A stretch of 64,000 nucleotides of DNA from Stenopsyche tienmushanensis (Eukaryota > Arthropoda > Insecta > Trichoptera > Stenopsychidae), in the NCBI GenBank assembly GCA_008973525.1, contig WACJ01000006.1, positions 868,001 to 932,000 of the forward strand, in the 5' to 3' direction. The translations under genes and the position numbers were made by a program. Shown piece by piece: positions 24,231 to 35,499 of this stretch (its first letter is position 1; every line of letters begins with the position of its first letter). Under the pieces are notes generated by a model. The model was not told where the DNA came from. It saw only the letters and a program-made list of their open reading frames with translations, and searched no databases.

Positions 24231-25547
24231 TCAATGACGCGTTGATTCAAACATATCATGTACATCAATTAATTAGCTGCTTACCGATTGACGTTGTTAA
24301 TTATAGTTCGTTTCATCAAGACTTAAATCATAGTGCAAGGGTTAAATACATGCAGTAAACTATTTATTTTCAATCAGACATTTTATGATTTTACATGTAT
24401 GATGTAAGCACCACTTTGAACCACTTTTCCCCACAAAATTCCAAATGTCAGACTCTTAACATGAATGCAATGAGTCAATTAATTGAATCATTAAAACAAC
24501 ATCAATTATTTATTTGCTCGGCATATGTGCAAAGACGCACAAATTGAATTTTCGCCGAGTGAAATATGTGGCATCATTTTTTAATGTTGAAATTTTTTTG
24601 TAACGCGGTATAAAGGTTATGGCAATCATTTTATCTACGATTTGCTTTATTAAGCTTTTGTATTTTGGTCAGATTGCGGTTTGATATGGCTTGTGCCCTT
24701 CGAAACAAAATTATAGCTTATTATCTTACCATTGAAATTCATTATTATATAGTATGTGTTTTTACGATTGCTATATTTGACACGATGGCTGAAATTACGA
24801 TTTGAAAATCATTACAAAAAAATAATTTTGTATTGTGGATTTCGATGTTTCCAAATTGTAATGTCGAGAAAAAATGCTGCAGTGGAGCGTGTATTTAATA
24901 TTTATTTTTTTGATCCAAAGTTATATTTAACATGTAGATTATTTCGAAGAAATCAAAAAGAAGATTTTTGTAAAAACATAAACAGAAGTCGAATCTGGAT
25001 TATCACAAATTTACGAACAATTCCATATTTTCTGATGATATAGTCATGCTAGTAATAAAGATTAAGATTGATTATTCAACTGAGAAGCTAAAGAAGCCTC
25101 TTAACAAAATAAAAAAATAGATAGAAAAATATATAACTAAAATGAAAATGAAAACATTTTTATTTTAGTTATATATGCCATTTTTATGCATAGTCAGATA
25201 ATGAAAACATTTTCAGCCTATCAACAAATCTGAGAGATCCAAAATATTGGATCAATCGTCTCGATCCAAGCATAGCCTGATTTCTAGGAAAGTAAATATT
25301 AAAACTATTAATTATTAGAGCGATCAACGTGAATCATATCATAATTTGAGCAAGTCTTCGCTTTCTTGTGGCCACTCACTGCTCGAATTACTTGACTTTT
25401 CCTAATATCAATGATTATATTATTGATTTATGAATTGAAATATAATTTCATCTGAGTAGATAATATCCGTTATACGGCCTGTAGATTTTTCAAATTCATT
25501 ATTTTTTTTTAAATTTTATAGATAGTATTTTAAAATATTTATATGTG
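24231..25547. other. AT-rich intergenic DNA
   Basis: No gene was recognised. An imperfect hairpin with 13-base perfect arms (ATATAACTAAAAT at 25131-25143, inverted at 25162-25174) is present. A 95-codon open frame at 24756-25043 has no family features. Confidence 0.5.
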
Positions 25548-26024
25548 CAGTATAACCTCGATATAACGGACTTTGGATATAACGGACAAAAAATCCGATC
25601 AAATGTAAAAAATTAAAAAAATCCTGTTAGCCCGCAAAGGAGGATGATCGCAAGGTTGCGAGCGCATTCCAGTGAGTCAGAAAGAGCACTCTTGTATGTA
25701 TGTTGAGCTCGAAGAGAGACAAAGACAGAGAGAGAACGTAGCGCAGTTCGGGAGAGCTTCCTACTTACATCGCACGATTGTACTTACATCATTAACCCAA
25801 ATTTATCGACTAATGATGACGTGTGAATGATATATTTAATCCATTTTGTGCTTTGTGCTATCGACAGTGTTTATTTATTTAACTCGTTCATCGCTGCTTG
25901 TTGAATGAGTCTTTGTCCAATCATCATTTCGTTGTAGATCAGGATTATTTTTTTATATAACGGACATTCGGCTTTAACGGACACCCCTTCTCCCAAATTA
26001 GTCCGGTATATCGAGGTTTTATTT
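25548..26024. mobile_element. pogo/Tigger-like MITE
   Basis: The left end CAGTATAACCTCGATATAAC is of the pogo/Tigger terminal type (CAGTnnAACCTCG) and is followed by a second GGATATAACGGAC. The right end contains GTCCGGTATATCGAGGTT, the inverted counterpart, with its last bases eroded. ATATAACGGAC recurs just inside the right end. No transposase is present. A family 1 element is nested inside, so this element is older than that insertion. Confidence 0.75.
25627..25938 (-). mobile_element. Family 1 TTAA MITE, copy 7 (nested, decayed)
   Basis: It is inverted and lies inside the pogo/Tigger-like MITE. It starts at a degraded TTAGCCCGCAAAGGAG (compare TTAACCCCTAAAGGAG) and retains AGAGCACTCTTGTA, the GA-rich tract and AACCCAAATTTATCGACTAATGATGA, but stops near the TCATTTCCTTCTAAAG landmark. 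It shares CGCATTCCAGTGAG with copy 11, marking a further subfamily. Confidence 0.75.
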
Positions 26025-26529
26025 TAATATCTTCTTGTTTACATAATAATAAATTTGTCAATTTTGTCAATTTGTCTATTCGTATAACTCTATTTTAACA
26101 CATTTTCTGCGGGTAGCTTGATTTTTTTTTTAATTTAAAATATTGTTAATTTCAATATATTCCTATTTTTGGACAACATCTATCTATCTAATATTTTTGA
26201 AATGAAAATATAATGTTTATATATCTAGTTGGCAGATATTAGGCATTAGCAACCTTTTGACACAATTGGTTAGAGTTCACAGTCATATAATAAGTAATCA
26301 TAATAGTGTAATCTCTTATTAAACTGGCCCCGCATAAGATGTGCTATTCTAATCATATAGGAGGGAAATTGGAAATAACCACTTAAAATATCTCATATGG
26401 AAATCGTCTACATCTGATAACGGATTTAGCACCTTGAGACGACCAACTATTATGATTCAAAATAAATGTGGTACAATACATACGGTGACATCGTTTGTTA
26501 TGTGTAGCGGATTGCAGAATCATAGATTG
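26025..26529. other. AT-rich intergenic DNA
   Basis: No gene or repeat edge was recognised. Confidence 0.55.
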
Positions 26530-27250
26530 AGCTTGCTTGTTCCATTCTCTTAGAATGCGCACGTGCGCGCGCAGCTTAATTTTAAGCCAAGCGCTCAACA
26601 CTTTTGATTGCCAGCATGTGCATTTAAATTCAATTAAAACAGTGAATATAAAAATAATTATCTCGTCAATTTTGATGGATGGATCAAAGCACTTATTCGA
26701 TACGAAATATGCATATTATGGAGGCCGACTCTGCACCACTGAGCCCCGGAATAAATCGGGGTGAAGGCTTGCACTTAGGGCCGTCTGAAAATATTGAGGA
26801 TCACTGTTGTAAATCAATTTCAGCGTGAAAATTTATCGTTTGTCGATGCGGAGTAGTCGGGCTTGGGTGAGGCATTATGAGCGAGCACGACGGCCATTAT
26901 TAACGCTAACCAAGCCAGTATTTATATATGGCGGGTGGTATTTATTATTTCAATGCGATTGGCTGAAATTATTGCCCGCTTTGACTTTTTAAAAGCAATC
27001 ATTATTGGTTAACCATAAAAAATAATACACGACCCGCAGCTCTGGCATTTCGGCCGCCAGGCATGGGCGGCACGTGAAAAATGAGACGTGGAAATATTCA
27101 ATTAACTTGTATCGTCACGCCATATTAAAAATGTAGACTAATGGTCGACGCTAGAAGAATGTGCGATAACGCCATTTATTTATTTATGTTATTAGCGCCT
27201 TTATTTTGTCTTGCTGGCATTGACACGCGCTGCTAAGAGCCTTGTTATGC
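26530..27250. other. Unique GC-richer island with E-box and homeobox-like words
   Basis: The stretch is free of repeats and GC-richer than its flanks. It contains a perfect E-box CACGTG (27071-27076), GCCATTTATTTATTTATG (caudal/Hox-like TTTAT words) near 27172-27190 and several CATTATTA/CAATTAA words. It has no long open frame. It looks like regulatory DNA by composition only; no conservation data are available. Confidence 0.35.
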
Positions 27251-27434
27251 AATCAAGACGTCCAAGTCCAATTCAGATCGAGAGAAGAACCTTTTTTGTT
27301 TCATCAAGACTTATTTGGATTTTATTCGGTTTCTGAAAAGGTGGTTGTATAGCAGGATGAAAGAAGACAACCCAACAAAAATTGGATAGATGCATATGGA
27401 TCCTAATAATGATCACACGAAAGATATAGAACAG
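27251..27434. other. Intergenic DNA
   Basis: Short unique stretch before the tandem array; nothing was recognised. Confidence 0.5.
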
Positions 27435-28250
27435 CATCACTAGTTTATATATAATCTGCTAGACTAAAGTAAATTAGCACCATTCAAGTATTACCGTCAA
27501 ACCACCGATAACAGCGTAACAGTCCAAACTTCATTTCACCAGACCAATATGCGCCAACAACATTTTTACTATGCCTATGTTATTTCCGCAAGTGTAAACA
27601 GTAAGTTGAAACAGTTTTATCGCAATCGGGTGAACGGTATGGAAGCGCATTAAATATGGACAAACAAACATTGATTTTTATATACTAGACTACGCCTATG
27701 TTATTCGCGCAATCTTTAGCAACAAATGAATGAAATTTTATCGTAATCTGATGAACGGTATAGCAGCGTATTACATACGAACAAACAGAGATACATTTTT
27801 ATATATAAGACTAGCTGGTACCCGGGCAATGCTGCCACAGAGGTAATAATTCTAAGATATCGTTTGAAATTTGAAAGAGTTATCTTGTTTTATTAGGAAT
27901 GATAGAATGAATTGAATTTATTTTGTTTGTTTATTTTATTATAAATATGAACAAACATACAAACATCGATTTTTATATATAAGATCTACTGTAAGTTAAT
28001 TGTACTATGCTTATATTATTTGAGAAAGTGCAAACAATTAGTTGGAAAAGTTTTATCGCAATTGAATGAACGGCATGGCAGCGCATAAAATACGAACAAA
28101 CAATTTTTATTTTATTTTTGTATATTAGACTATACCTATGTTACTCGCGCAGTTCTTAACAATAAGTAGCCGAAGTTCTATTGTGATTTGATGAACAGTA
28201 CGGCAGCGCATTACATACGAACAAACAGATATTCATTTTTATATATAAAG
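27435..28250 (+). repeat. Tandem array of about five diverged 120-175 bp units
   Basis: Units share the order CTATGTTAnT..CGCGCA, AGTTTTATCGCAATCnG, TGAACGGTATGGCAGCGCAT, ACATACGAACAAACA and TTTTTATATATAAGAC. Clear units start near 27561, 27690, 27990 and 28130, and a more diverged one occupies 27812-27985. One boundary reads AGACTAGCTGGTACCCGGGC, a phrase of the kind found at the edges of insect non-LTR tails and SINE-like repeats. No coding is seen; the units could be repeated retroposon tails or a small satellite. Confidence 0.6.
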
Positions 28251-29121
28251 AAGATGATAACAATAGCTCATTTTTCAAAAAGCACTTCTTTCTGCTCATA
28301 ACTCACTATGTCACTTGTTACGAACAAAGTTTAAGCACAGAATGAGTGTCTAGTAATCGAAGCTCGATTATTCGCGTTGTCTTGAGAACAGGCGTTTGCT
28401 TTGATAATGAAGATACTCGCGTCATTCTTATCGTTGACCAATTCTGCTATTCCCCTTTGACTGTTCTGGAGTGGCGTCATTAGTTGAGTATCACTACTCT
28501 TTTGCAAAATATACTCCTTCAGAAGTAAACTAGCAGGCTTGCACAGTAACCCTGTCCTATTTTCGCAACACATTATTAGGCAATGATAGTTGAACAAAAA
28601 AAAGCAGATGCCATGCAACTTGAACATTAAGAAATATTCCGAAGAAATGAACGAATATTATTGCTATCAAAAGTGTTAAGGTTCATTTATTGAGCTTGAT
28701 TTGTTATCAAGTTTGTTACACGCTGCGACGGAGCCGATAGAAAAGTGGATTTATATTAGAGCATAGCATGTCTGCTCTCCGGTTCGAATGGGCTAAACGC
28801 CACTGACTCATCGGTGAGTCACAAATCCAAAAATATCCTCACATTTTATTGGATCTTGGTGTTTCCATTTTTAAACAAATTCAACAGAGGTCAATAGGGC
28901 TGCCCATTGAATGATCTTTGCTACTTAACTGAATTTATTTTGGGATGTATCGGTCAGCTTGTAAAAAAATGTTCTTATTAGTATTATTAGTAAATTGAGA
29001 CAACCCTAAATGCTCGAAATATTTATATCATAATTATAGCAGATATTTGACATTTGAAGGCACATCTTATACATCTGGACCAACACAATAGGTTATAGCT
29101 GTTTTTGACTCAAATTTCGGC
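28251..29121. other. Intergenic DNA
   Basis: No gene was recognised. A 98-codon minus-strand open frame at 28331-28627 has no family features. GGTTCGAAT at 28784 looks like a tRNA B-box, but the surrounding bases do not form a T-arm. Confidence 0.5.
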
Positions 29122-29449
29122 TTAACACGTATCGTGCCGCGTCGGGCACCGGTGCCCGATGATGATTGTTACCAGTGCGCCGTGGCAGGCACCGGTGACT
29201 GATGGCACTCGATTTAGTAAAATAGTCTCTGTGCGCCGTCAGTTACACATTTAACAGTTTTTAATATATAATCTGATAGACATGGTGTTCCTGAACAAGC
29301 GGAACACCCGAACTTTTTTTTTTAAAAAACCATATCCAAAAAACGGTACGTATATTCCATGTTCTTCTTCTACGAGATTTTTATAATTAAACATTTACAA
29401 TATACTAATTTAGATGAATGTATGCATATTTTATCATGTTATAAATACA

Positions 29450-29503
29450 TTTTAGGTTAAAAAAGAGTTAAAAAAGTTTCTTTAACTCTTTTTTAACCTA
29501 AAA
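29450..29503. repeat. Perfect 23-bp inverted repeat hairpin
   Basis: Arms at 29450-29472 and 29481-29503 are exact reverse complements, with an 8-base loop. The arms carry AGGTTAAAAAAGAGTTAAA. A third, partial copy of the AACTCTTTTTT word follows directly at 29511-29520. It lies inside the piggyBac element, between the left terminal sequence and the transposase relic. Confidence 0.85.
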
Positions 29504-29647
29504 CTTTTTAACTCTTTTTTTTCGACACACACATTAGATCATGAACATTATTTGCTAGTTTTATAATACAAAACAATAGAATAATAAATTTAAAATAATA
29601 TATGATTAAAAAAATAGGCTCTATGTATAAGATACTGTATAAATGAA

Positions 29648-30190
29648 TTAAATATTTCTATGTACTATATTGAAACACGCTAAACATAGATGTTGAAAAC
29701 CATTACACCCCCCACAATACGTTACAACCTGTTTGGTTTTATTCCTTGCAAATTTTCTTCCAATGTTGCAATTTAATTTATAGCACCTGGTGCAGCAACG
29801 ACGAACATTTCGAGTTGAATCATCTTTTTTTCAAAAGTTCATGGCGCGATCGTCTTGCAATGATAGATGATGCCGTTTTTTGGATTTCATATATTGCCGA
29901 AAAGAGATTCTTCCTCGTAAAGGTATCATGCTTTCGTCAACACAGACATATTCTTGTGGTTCATAATATTTTTTATAATTGATATTGAGATCATCGAAAA
30001 TATTGTGAATTTTTGCTAACCGATCTTCTGGGTTTGCAGTGGAATTATCCGCAAAATGTATCATTTGGAGCAAAATCATTATACTTTGTGGAAATTTCTG
30101 CCTGAAATGAATGTCTTTGCTCCAATATAAATAAATACTGTGTAGTTTGACGATCCAAATAATTAAATCAAAAAACCTCTTCATTTCCAA
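29648..30190 (-). pseudogene. piggyBac transposase relic
   Basis: Read on the minus strand from 30190, the frame shows YWSKD, then MIHFADNST and RLAKIHNIFDDLN, then VDESMIPLRGRISFRQYMKS, the standard approach to and around the first catalytic aspartate (VDES) of the DDE_Tnp_1_7 family. After KSKKRH the frame jumps to an unrelated short stretch, meets an in-frame TGA (29831-29833) and continues in the same phase into a cysteine-rich C-terminal domain (RRCCTRC, YCGGC, LCLACF) ending at the TAA of 29648-29650. The middle of the catalytic core, with the second and third aspartates, is deleted, and the N-terminal third is missing. Intact family members usually have 550-600 residues; about 180 remain. 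It is dead by three separate lesions. Confidence 0.88.
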
Positions 30191-30325
30191 CTTATTTGTT
30201 GGCGATCAAGAACGTGATCTGGATGATATTCGTTGAGTTATTCCTTCAATCACTTGATCAGCATATCGATTTGATTGACATTAAATGAACCGTGATCAAT
30301 ATGCCAATAAGTCATGTGCAAAGAG

Positions 30326-30525
30326 TAAGGCCCGATCCACACTATGGTGCCGGTAACAGTTCGATCTCGGTCTCGGTCCCGTCAAATATTTTCATACAAA
30401 AAACGGGATTGGAACGATCCGATAGTGTGAATACTCTGATTGTTTCTTGTGTAAGAATATTTGATCGGACCGAGACCGGAGCGAGATCTAACCGTCAACG
30501 GCATCATAGTGTGGATCAGGCCTAA
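30326..30525. mobile_element. 200-bp foldback MITE nested in the piggyBac element
   Basis: The left end AAGGCCCGATCCACACTATG and the reverse complement of the right end, TTAGGCCTGATCCACACTAT, match over more than 20 bases, and similarity continues inward through GATCTCGGTCTCGGTCC-type and TCAAATATT words, so almost the whole element can fold back. It has no coding capacity. The insertion lies beyond the N-terminal end of the transposase relic. Confidence 0.8.
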
Positions 30526-31300
30526 GTATGACTTGCAAAAAGCATGATATTTTGAACCAATAATATTGGTTAGAATAAGACCAATAGAAAACGTCTCTTT
30601 ATTTTGGGGGATGAACAGAAAAAAGTAAAAACAACCGTTTCTATTGAATAAATAGTGAAAAAATGGAATTATCTTCTCTATTGTTTATAGTATTTAAAAT
30701 AAATGTTCTAAAAAGCAATAAAAAAGAGTCTTCTCAATTGCATTGTCTTAGACTAAAATCTTTTCAAACATTTAATTCCATTCATCGTTAAAATAAACTT
30801 GTCACAGATGACATATTTCATGTAATAAAAAAAGGTCGATGTAATTTGTTACAATATAGACATATCAAAAAATATATCTGAATAGTTATGTGCCGTTTGA
30901 CTTTTGTGTTTTTCATAATGAAAAAGTAAATTTGAATCATAGAATAAATAATCTGTACGCAAAGTAATACGCTACGTCAACCGTCAGTGATTGATACCAC
31001 AAATAAGATGTAATCTATCCAAAAAATATAAAAACCATCATGTATCATTACAATGTATTATTCAAAAAGATATGTACAAAAAAAAAAAAAAAAAAAAATA
31101 TGCGTTGCATCCCATATGGACCACACAGGCCGCGTCGGGCACCGGTGACTGATGGCCTAAAATAGGTTCTATTTAAATTTTTTTTTAAATTTTGACCACA
31201 ATTTATAATCCTTATATATAAATATATAATATAGAACTAAATTTGTATGATGGCCTGGTGGGTCATTTTTGAAAAATGTCCTTGGCACGATACGTGTTAA

Positions 31301-32903
31301 TTCCAACAAGTTCATATCTACAGATAAAATTTCCTGTGTGGTGCTGAAAAGATGTGATAGTGCTCGTTACAAGTGTAAGCTTTGATAAAATCGACACCGC
31401 ATAAAATGTGTTAGGAATAAATTATGTTGTTCTTCTATTCCTTATTCATTGAAAGGTCAAATTATTGCTAACGTGCTTATTGAGTCAATAAATCCTAAAT
31501 AAAGAAGTTAACGTACACGATTGCCTTCTATATAATTTAGTTCAAATTGATGTAGTAAAAAGCTAAATTATATATCTACATAGTTTCCATTATAATCTTC
31601 ATATTTTGCAATCAAATCTGTAAGATTTTTTATCCAGTTTGGCAAGTATGCAGAATGATATTCACAAGGTAAAATATTTTTATTGTAGGACGGATATTCA
31701 AAAGGTATCTAATTATCTAGTCTGTTCTAAAAGCCTTCAAACTTAAACAGCATACATCCAGATTTTTGTGTCGACAGGAGCTATTTTGCTCGTCAAACAC
31801 CATTAAATAAGACGTTGATGAACGATTTTCAAGTGACCGAAAACCGGTTTAATATACATGATTTATATTATGGAAATAAAATTTGGAAGCATTCTTTTTA
31901 AATTCTGCAGTGCCGCACCTTGCCTCAGCGCACCTAATTAATATGTCTCCATGTGGTTAATTTGGGTTATTTAAAAATGATCTGCTTCAATAAGGGACAG
32001 CTGCTGCCTTTTTGATTAAATCATCAGGTATGGCTGAAAGCTTCCTTTGTAATGCGGGGCTGAAAGCTCGCCCGAATGCGTAGGTTTTAATTAATTCTTC
32101 AAATGTTGTGTGTCACTGGCGGCGAGTGCTTGTTGGTTTGTTCCGCGAGCACAAAGAGTGTAATTATTGCTTTTTACACAGGCGGTAATAAACGACGGAA
32201 AAACCTCATAATTTATTTTATACGCCGCAAAGGTAATAATAAGCGATTTTAACATGCGACCGACAGACTGCACATTTGTCCGTGTGTCTGTCCGTGAGTG
32301 GGAGAAACGTAGGGCGACCACGCGATTACACACAAAAGAGAGACTGACATATTATTACGTTAAAGTAAATATATACACAAAATCAAATTTTATTGTATTT
32401 ATATGAAAAAAATGTATCATACCAGTTGAAAATGGCTACTTTTAATTTTGTATGATGATTTATTAATAATTATAAATTTATTGATACTTTTCTAGTTAAA
32501 ATTCTTCTTTATTTAACTTTTAGTATAAAAATGGATAGAAAGTAGTTTATAACAACAATTTAACAATAATGATAATTTGACTACTCATTTATAGATCGTA
32601 TCAAAAATTCCTATTCAAATAATATTATACAATGCATTCATATGTGGAAGGCAATAAGAAGCTACTATATTAAACTCTTCATTAGAAAAGTATAATAAGG
32701 GATATTATATCGCAAGAAAAAGAAAAAATAATATAGACTAGTGCAAAGTTCAATAACACTATCAAAAATAATACTAACGTCTTTAATCATCTCCTAACAT
32801 AAATTCACAATCAAATAATCCTATTTGCAAAGCAATAGAAAACATATCTATGAATATGGTATCATTAAAATAGGCTCATTTTAAAATTATAAAAAGTAAG
32901 TGA
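31301..32903. other. Intergenic DNA
   Basis: No gene was recognised. A somewhat GC-richer patch lies at 32040-32340, with a minus-strand 80-codon open frame (32091-32333) of no known family. The remainder is AT-rich. Confidence 0.5.
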
Positions 32904-33383
32904 TTAACCCCTAAAGAGTACTATCCCAGGGTCTGGGATCCCCCCCCCCTACTTATTAGAAAGAGCCCTCTTGTACATTTGAGCTCGGAGACAGACAGAG
33001 ACAGACGTAGCGCAGTTCAGGAGACAGAGACGGAGAGCTTCCCCGCATACACGATTGTATAGATCGTTAGCCCAAATTTATCGACTAATAATGATTTCGA
33101 TTTCAAGTGTGTCATTTTTTTACACAAAGAAATGACCGAATATTTTGTGCTATCGACAGTGTTTTTTATTTAATTGCTTCCTGTTCGTGCGACTCTTGGT
33201 CCAATTATCATTTCCTTCTAAAGGAGGAGCAAATGAATCGATTTCTTGTGTATGTAAAGAAAGGAAGTGGTCTTGTATGCTATCAACAGTGCTTGTTTAC
33301 AATTGACGAAGTAATCGGTGTAAAGCGATTATGGCATCAACGACTTCATCGATTTTAAATTTGCTCACTCCTTAAAAGGTTAA
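32904..33383 (-). mobile_element. Family 1 TTAA MITE, copy 8 (near complete, 480 bp)
   Basis: Left end TTAACCCCTAAAGAGTACTA (32904); the reverse complement of the right end is TTAACCTTTTAAGGAGTGAG (33383). The internal order is the inverse of copy 1, with the GA-rich tract, AACCCAAATTTATCGACTAA and TAATCGGTGTAAAGCGATTA. An 83-codon open frame at 33107-33358 is a by-product of the repeat. Confidence 0.88.
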
Positions 33384-34109
33384 TAACATCTACAATTATT
33401 GTACTTTTAGATTTTGTGCAGATTCAAATTTAAATGTATAGTAATGAAGCCGTGATTATTTTTCTAATCCTTATTTTGGTACTTTCGTAATAGTATCTAA
33501 ATCTCTTATAAATGTATTTTTGATTATCTACCATCCTTTTGCTTAACTCAATTATTATATTAAAAAAATAGCTTGAATGTATGATTGGATATTAAAGACT
33601 CGTATGAAGGAATGTGACATTAAATATTAGTAAGTAAACTATTTGAAGATGAGTTTTTACGACATCAATAAAAGGGAAATTATGAAGATATAGCCTAGGC
33701 ACAAATTGATCAAATCGTGGCGAATGTATAATAAAAATTAATTAGTTTATATTTTTTCTTTAAAAGTAATGGTCACCCTACAACTGCGGTGTGTAATCAT
33801 ACACTTTTACGTGCAATTGTATATTTGTATATGCATGTTGAGTGAATTCAAACAGTTGTTTCATAACATTGCATTTTTTTACTTTATATCTGGGTGAATA
33901 TTTGATTTTGCTAAATTAAATAGGATATTTTTTTCAGTGGTTGCTGCTGACACCACTAGATGGCAGCACGCGTTCTAAAAATCATTTATGGTCTTAATTT
34001 ATCATTATTGAGATCAAGGACTAAAATCTGTCCTGTATATCATTTATATTTGACAAAATGACACATCACATGTCATTATTCATCGGGAAATGTTGTGCAC
34101 TCCAATTTA
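33384..34109. other. AT-rich intergenic DNA
   Basis: No gene was seen. A perfect CTCF-type word lies at 33953-33966 and is listed separately. Confidence 0.5.
33953..33966 (+). promoter_or_regulatory. CTCF core motif, perfect match
   Basis: CCACTAGATGGCAG satisfies every position of the vertebrate-type CTCF core CCASYAGRKGGCRS. By simple counting such a 14-mer is expected about 0.03 times in 64 kb on both strands for equal base use, and less in AT-rich DNA. CTCF is present in most insects, so an insulator site is plausible. Binding cannot be inferred from one word. Confidence 0.45.
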
Positions 34110-34620
34110 TATTGGGACAAATTCACGGATATAATGGTGTCCACGAAAATGTTTCTAAAAGAATTTCTCTTTGAAGCATCCCAGCTGCATCTCATTTTCT
34201 CCAATGTAAAAATCGACTTATGACTAACAGCCTGCACGCAAACAAAAATGAAGACCATAAACACATCACCGTCTACTTTATTGCCCTCAATAAATCTCCC
34301 TGTTTGAGTCCCTCCAGCGGGGTAGAACACACATAGCAATTATAACGCAATATATTTTAACATGCAGCTCCAAGGTTAATAACATGAATAATTGGACGCT
34401 CCAAGGAGTCACCTGAGAGGAGTTGGTCGTATAAAAAGCGTCCATAAATTTTCCGGTGAGATTGGGTTAGCGGCGAATTGAATTACGCCTCAATTCATTA
34501 GCCGCAACACTTTATGGCCCAACTCACAAAGATGATAAATTTGGATGTGGTCGAAGAGCTGATTAAAACGATGTTGTATTCAAATTTTCAAGCAGCACTT
34601 GAACGAACGCGACTGTGAAT
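34110..34620. other. Unique island, possible regulatory DNA
   Basis: The stretch is repeat-free and GC-richer, with GGCGAATTGAATTACGCC and CAATTCATTAGCCGC words. An 87-codon minus-strand open frame at 34076-34339 resembles no family. No gene is called. Confidence 0.35.
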
Positions 34621-35499
34621 ATAAAGCAAAATTTTAATCCTTGGGACGAAGAGAATGCTACTGGGGGCTTGGTGTAAGAATTGAATTATTACTAACAATA
34701 CCTTGTCGTCAACAAATCAACTAAATTAATATAAAGGCAATATTTCTTGAACAATCATCATCATCAAAATACAGTAATATGCAGCTTATTACAGGAGTAG
34801 GGCTTCTTCAATATGTATTTATGGAAAGGGGCCACATTCTTATGATCGTTACTAAATAAGGCAACAACAAAATAATAGATTCATTTGATAATTGTGCTTT
34901 GTAAATCTTAAGAATATACATTTTTGAATTTTTCATAGATGGCAATATGCATATTTGATTTAGAACAACCACAAGGCGTATGATTGTAGTAAGATAGAGA
35001 ACCGACATACAAACGGACAGACATACAGCCAATTTAACATGTATGATCTAAACGAGATTGATAGTTTTACAATTAATTCGTGCTGGAGGTCTAATTAAAT
35101 TTGGGATCAATATGTAAATTGTTAAGCCTTTAACGCATTCACGGACACGGATTGGCGACGCAATTCATGAACATTAAACCATCAATAAAGGCACTATTAT
35201 TATTCTTTTTCTCGTATTTCATTTTTCAGATTCAGGATATCATGTTTGATTAGGGTCGAGACGATCGATCGATATTAATACCACAGATTTCCCCAATTTT
35301 TTGGTAGGGTGATAAATTTTCCACAATTTAGATTTCAGAGAATCCCTATCAATCCAATTAAAACTATGTTAATATTTGGTTGCACGAGAGTGTCCAGTAC
35401 TCCGTATGAATTTTAATTTGGGGCGAAAATTAAATGTAAATATTTATGAGACTATAATTTTGCGCAAACTAATATTTTTATTTGCATAACGCAATATAT
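34621..35499. other. AT-rich intergenic DNA
   Basis: Nothing was recognised beyond short open frames on the minus strand at 34808-35032. Confidence 0.5.

Larger units (their letters stand above)
29122..31300. mobile_element. piggyBac-family DNA transposon, 2179 bp with ends
   Basis: The element is bounded by TTAA at 29122-29125 and 31297-31300, with perfect 17-base inverted ends (TTAACACGTATCGTGCC). Near both ends stand GGGCACCGGTG words, including the 16-bp palindrome CGGGCACCGGTGCCCG at 29143-29158; the right-hand copy at about 31133-31150 is in direct orientation. Inside is a piggyBac transposase relic on the minus strand, a perfect 23-bp hairpin, a 21-base A run (31078-31098) and a nested foldback MITE. 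Intact ends with a dead transposase suggest it could only ever move in trans. Confidence 0.9.

Noticed and set aside
27435..28250. CRISPR-like array
   Set aside because: Units are long and diverged, with no short identical repeats separated by unique spacers, and the genome is eukaryotic.
28784..28800. GGTTCGAAT as a tRNA T-arm
   Set aside because: The flanking bases do not pair, and no anticodon arm is found upstream.
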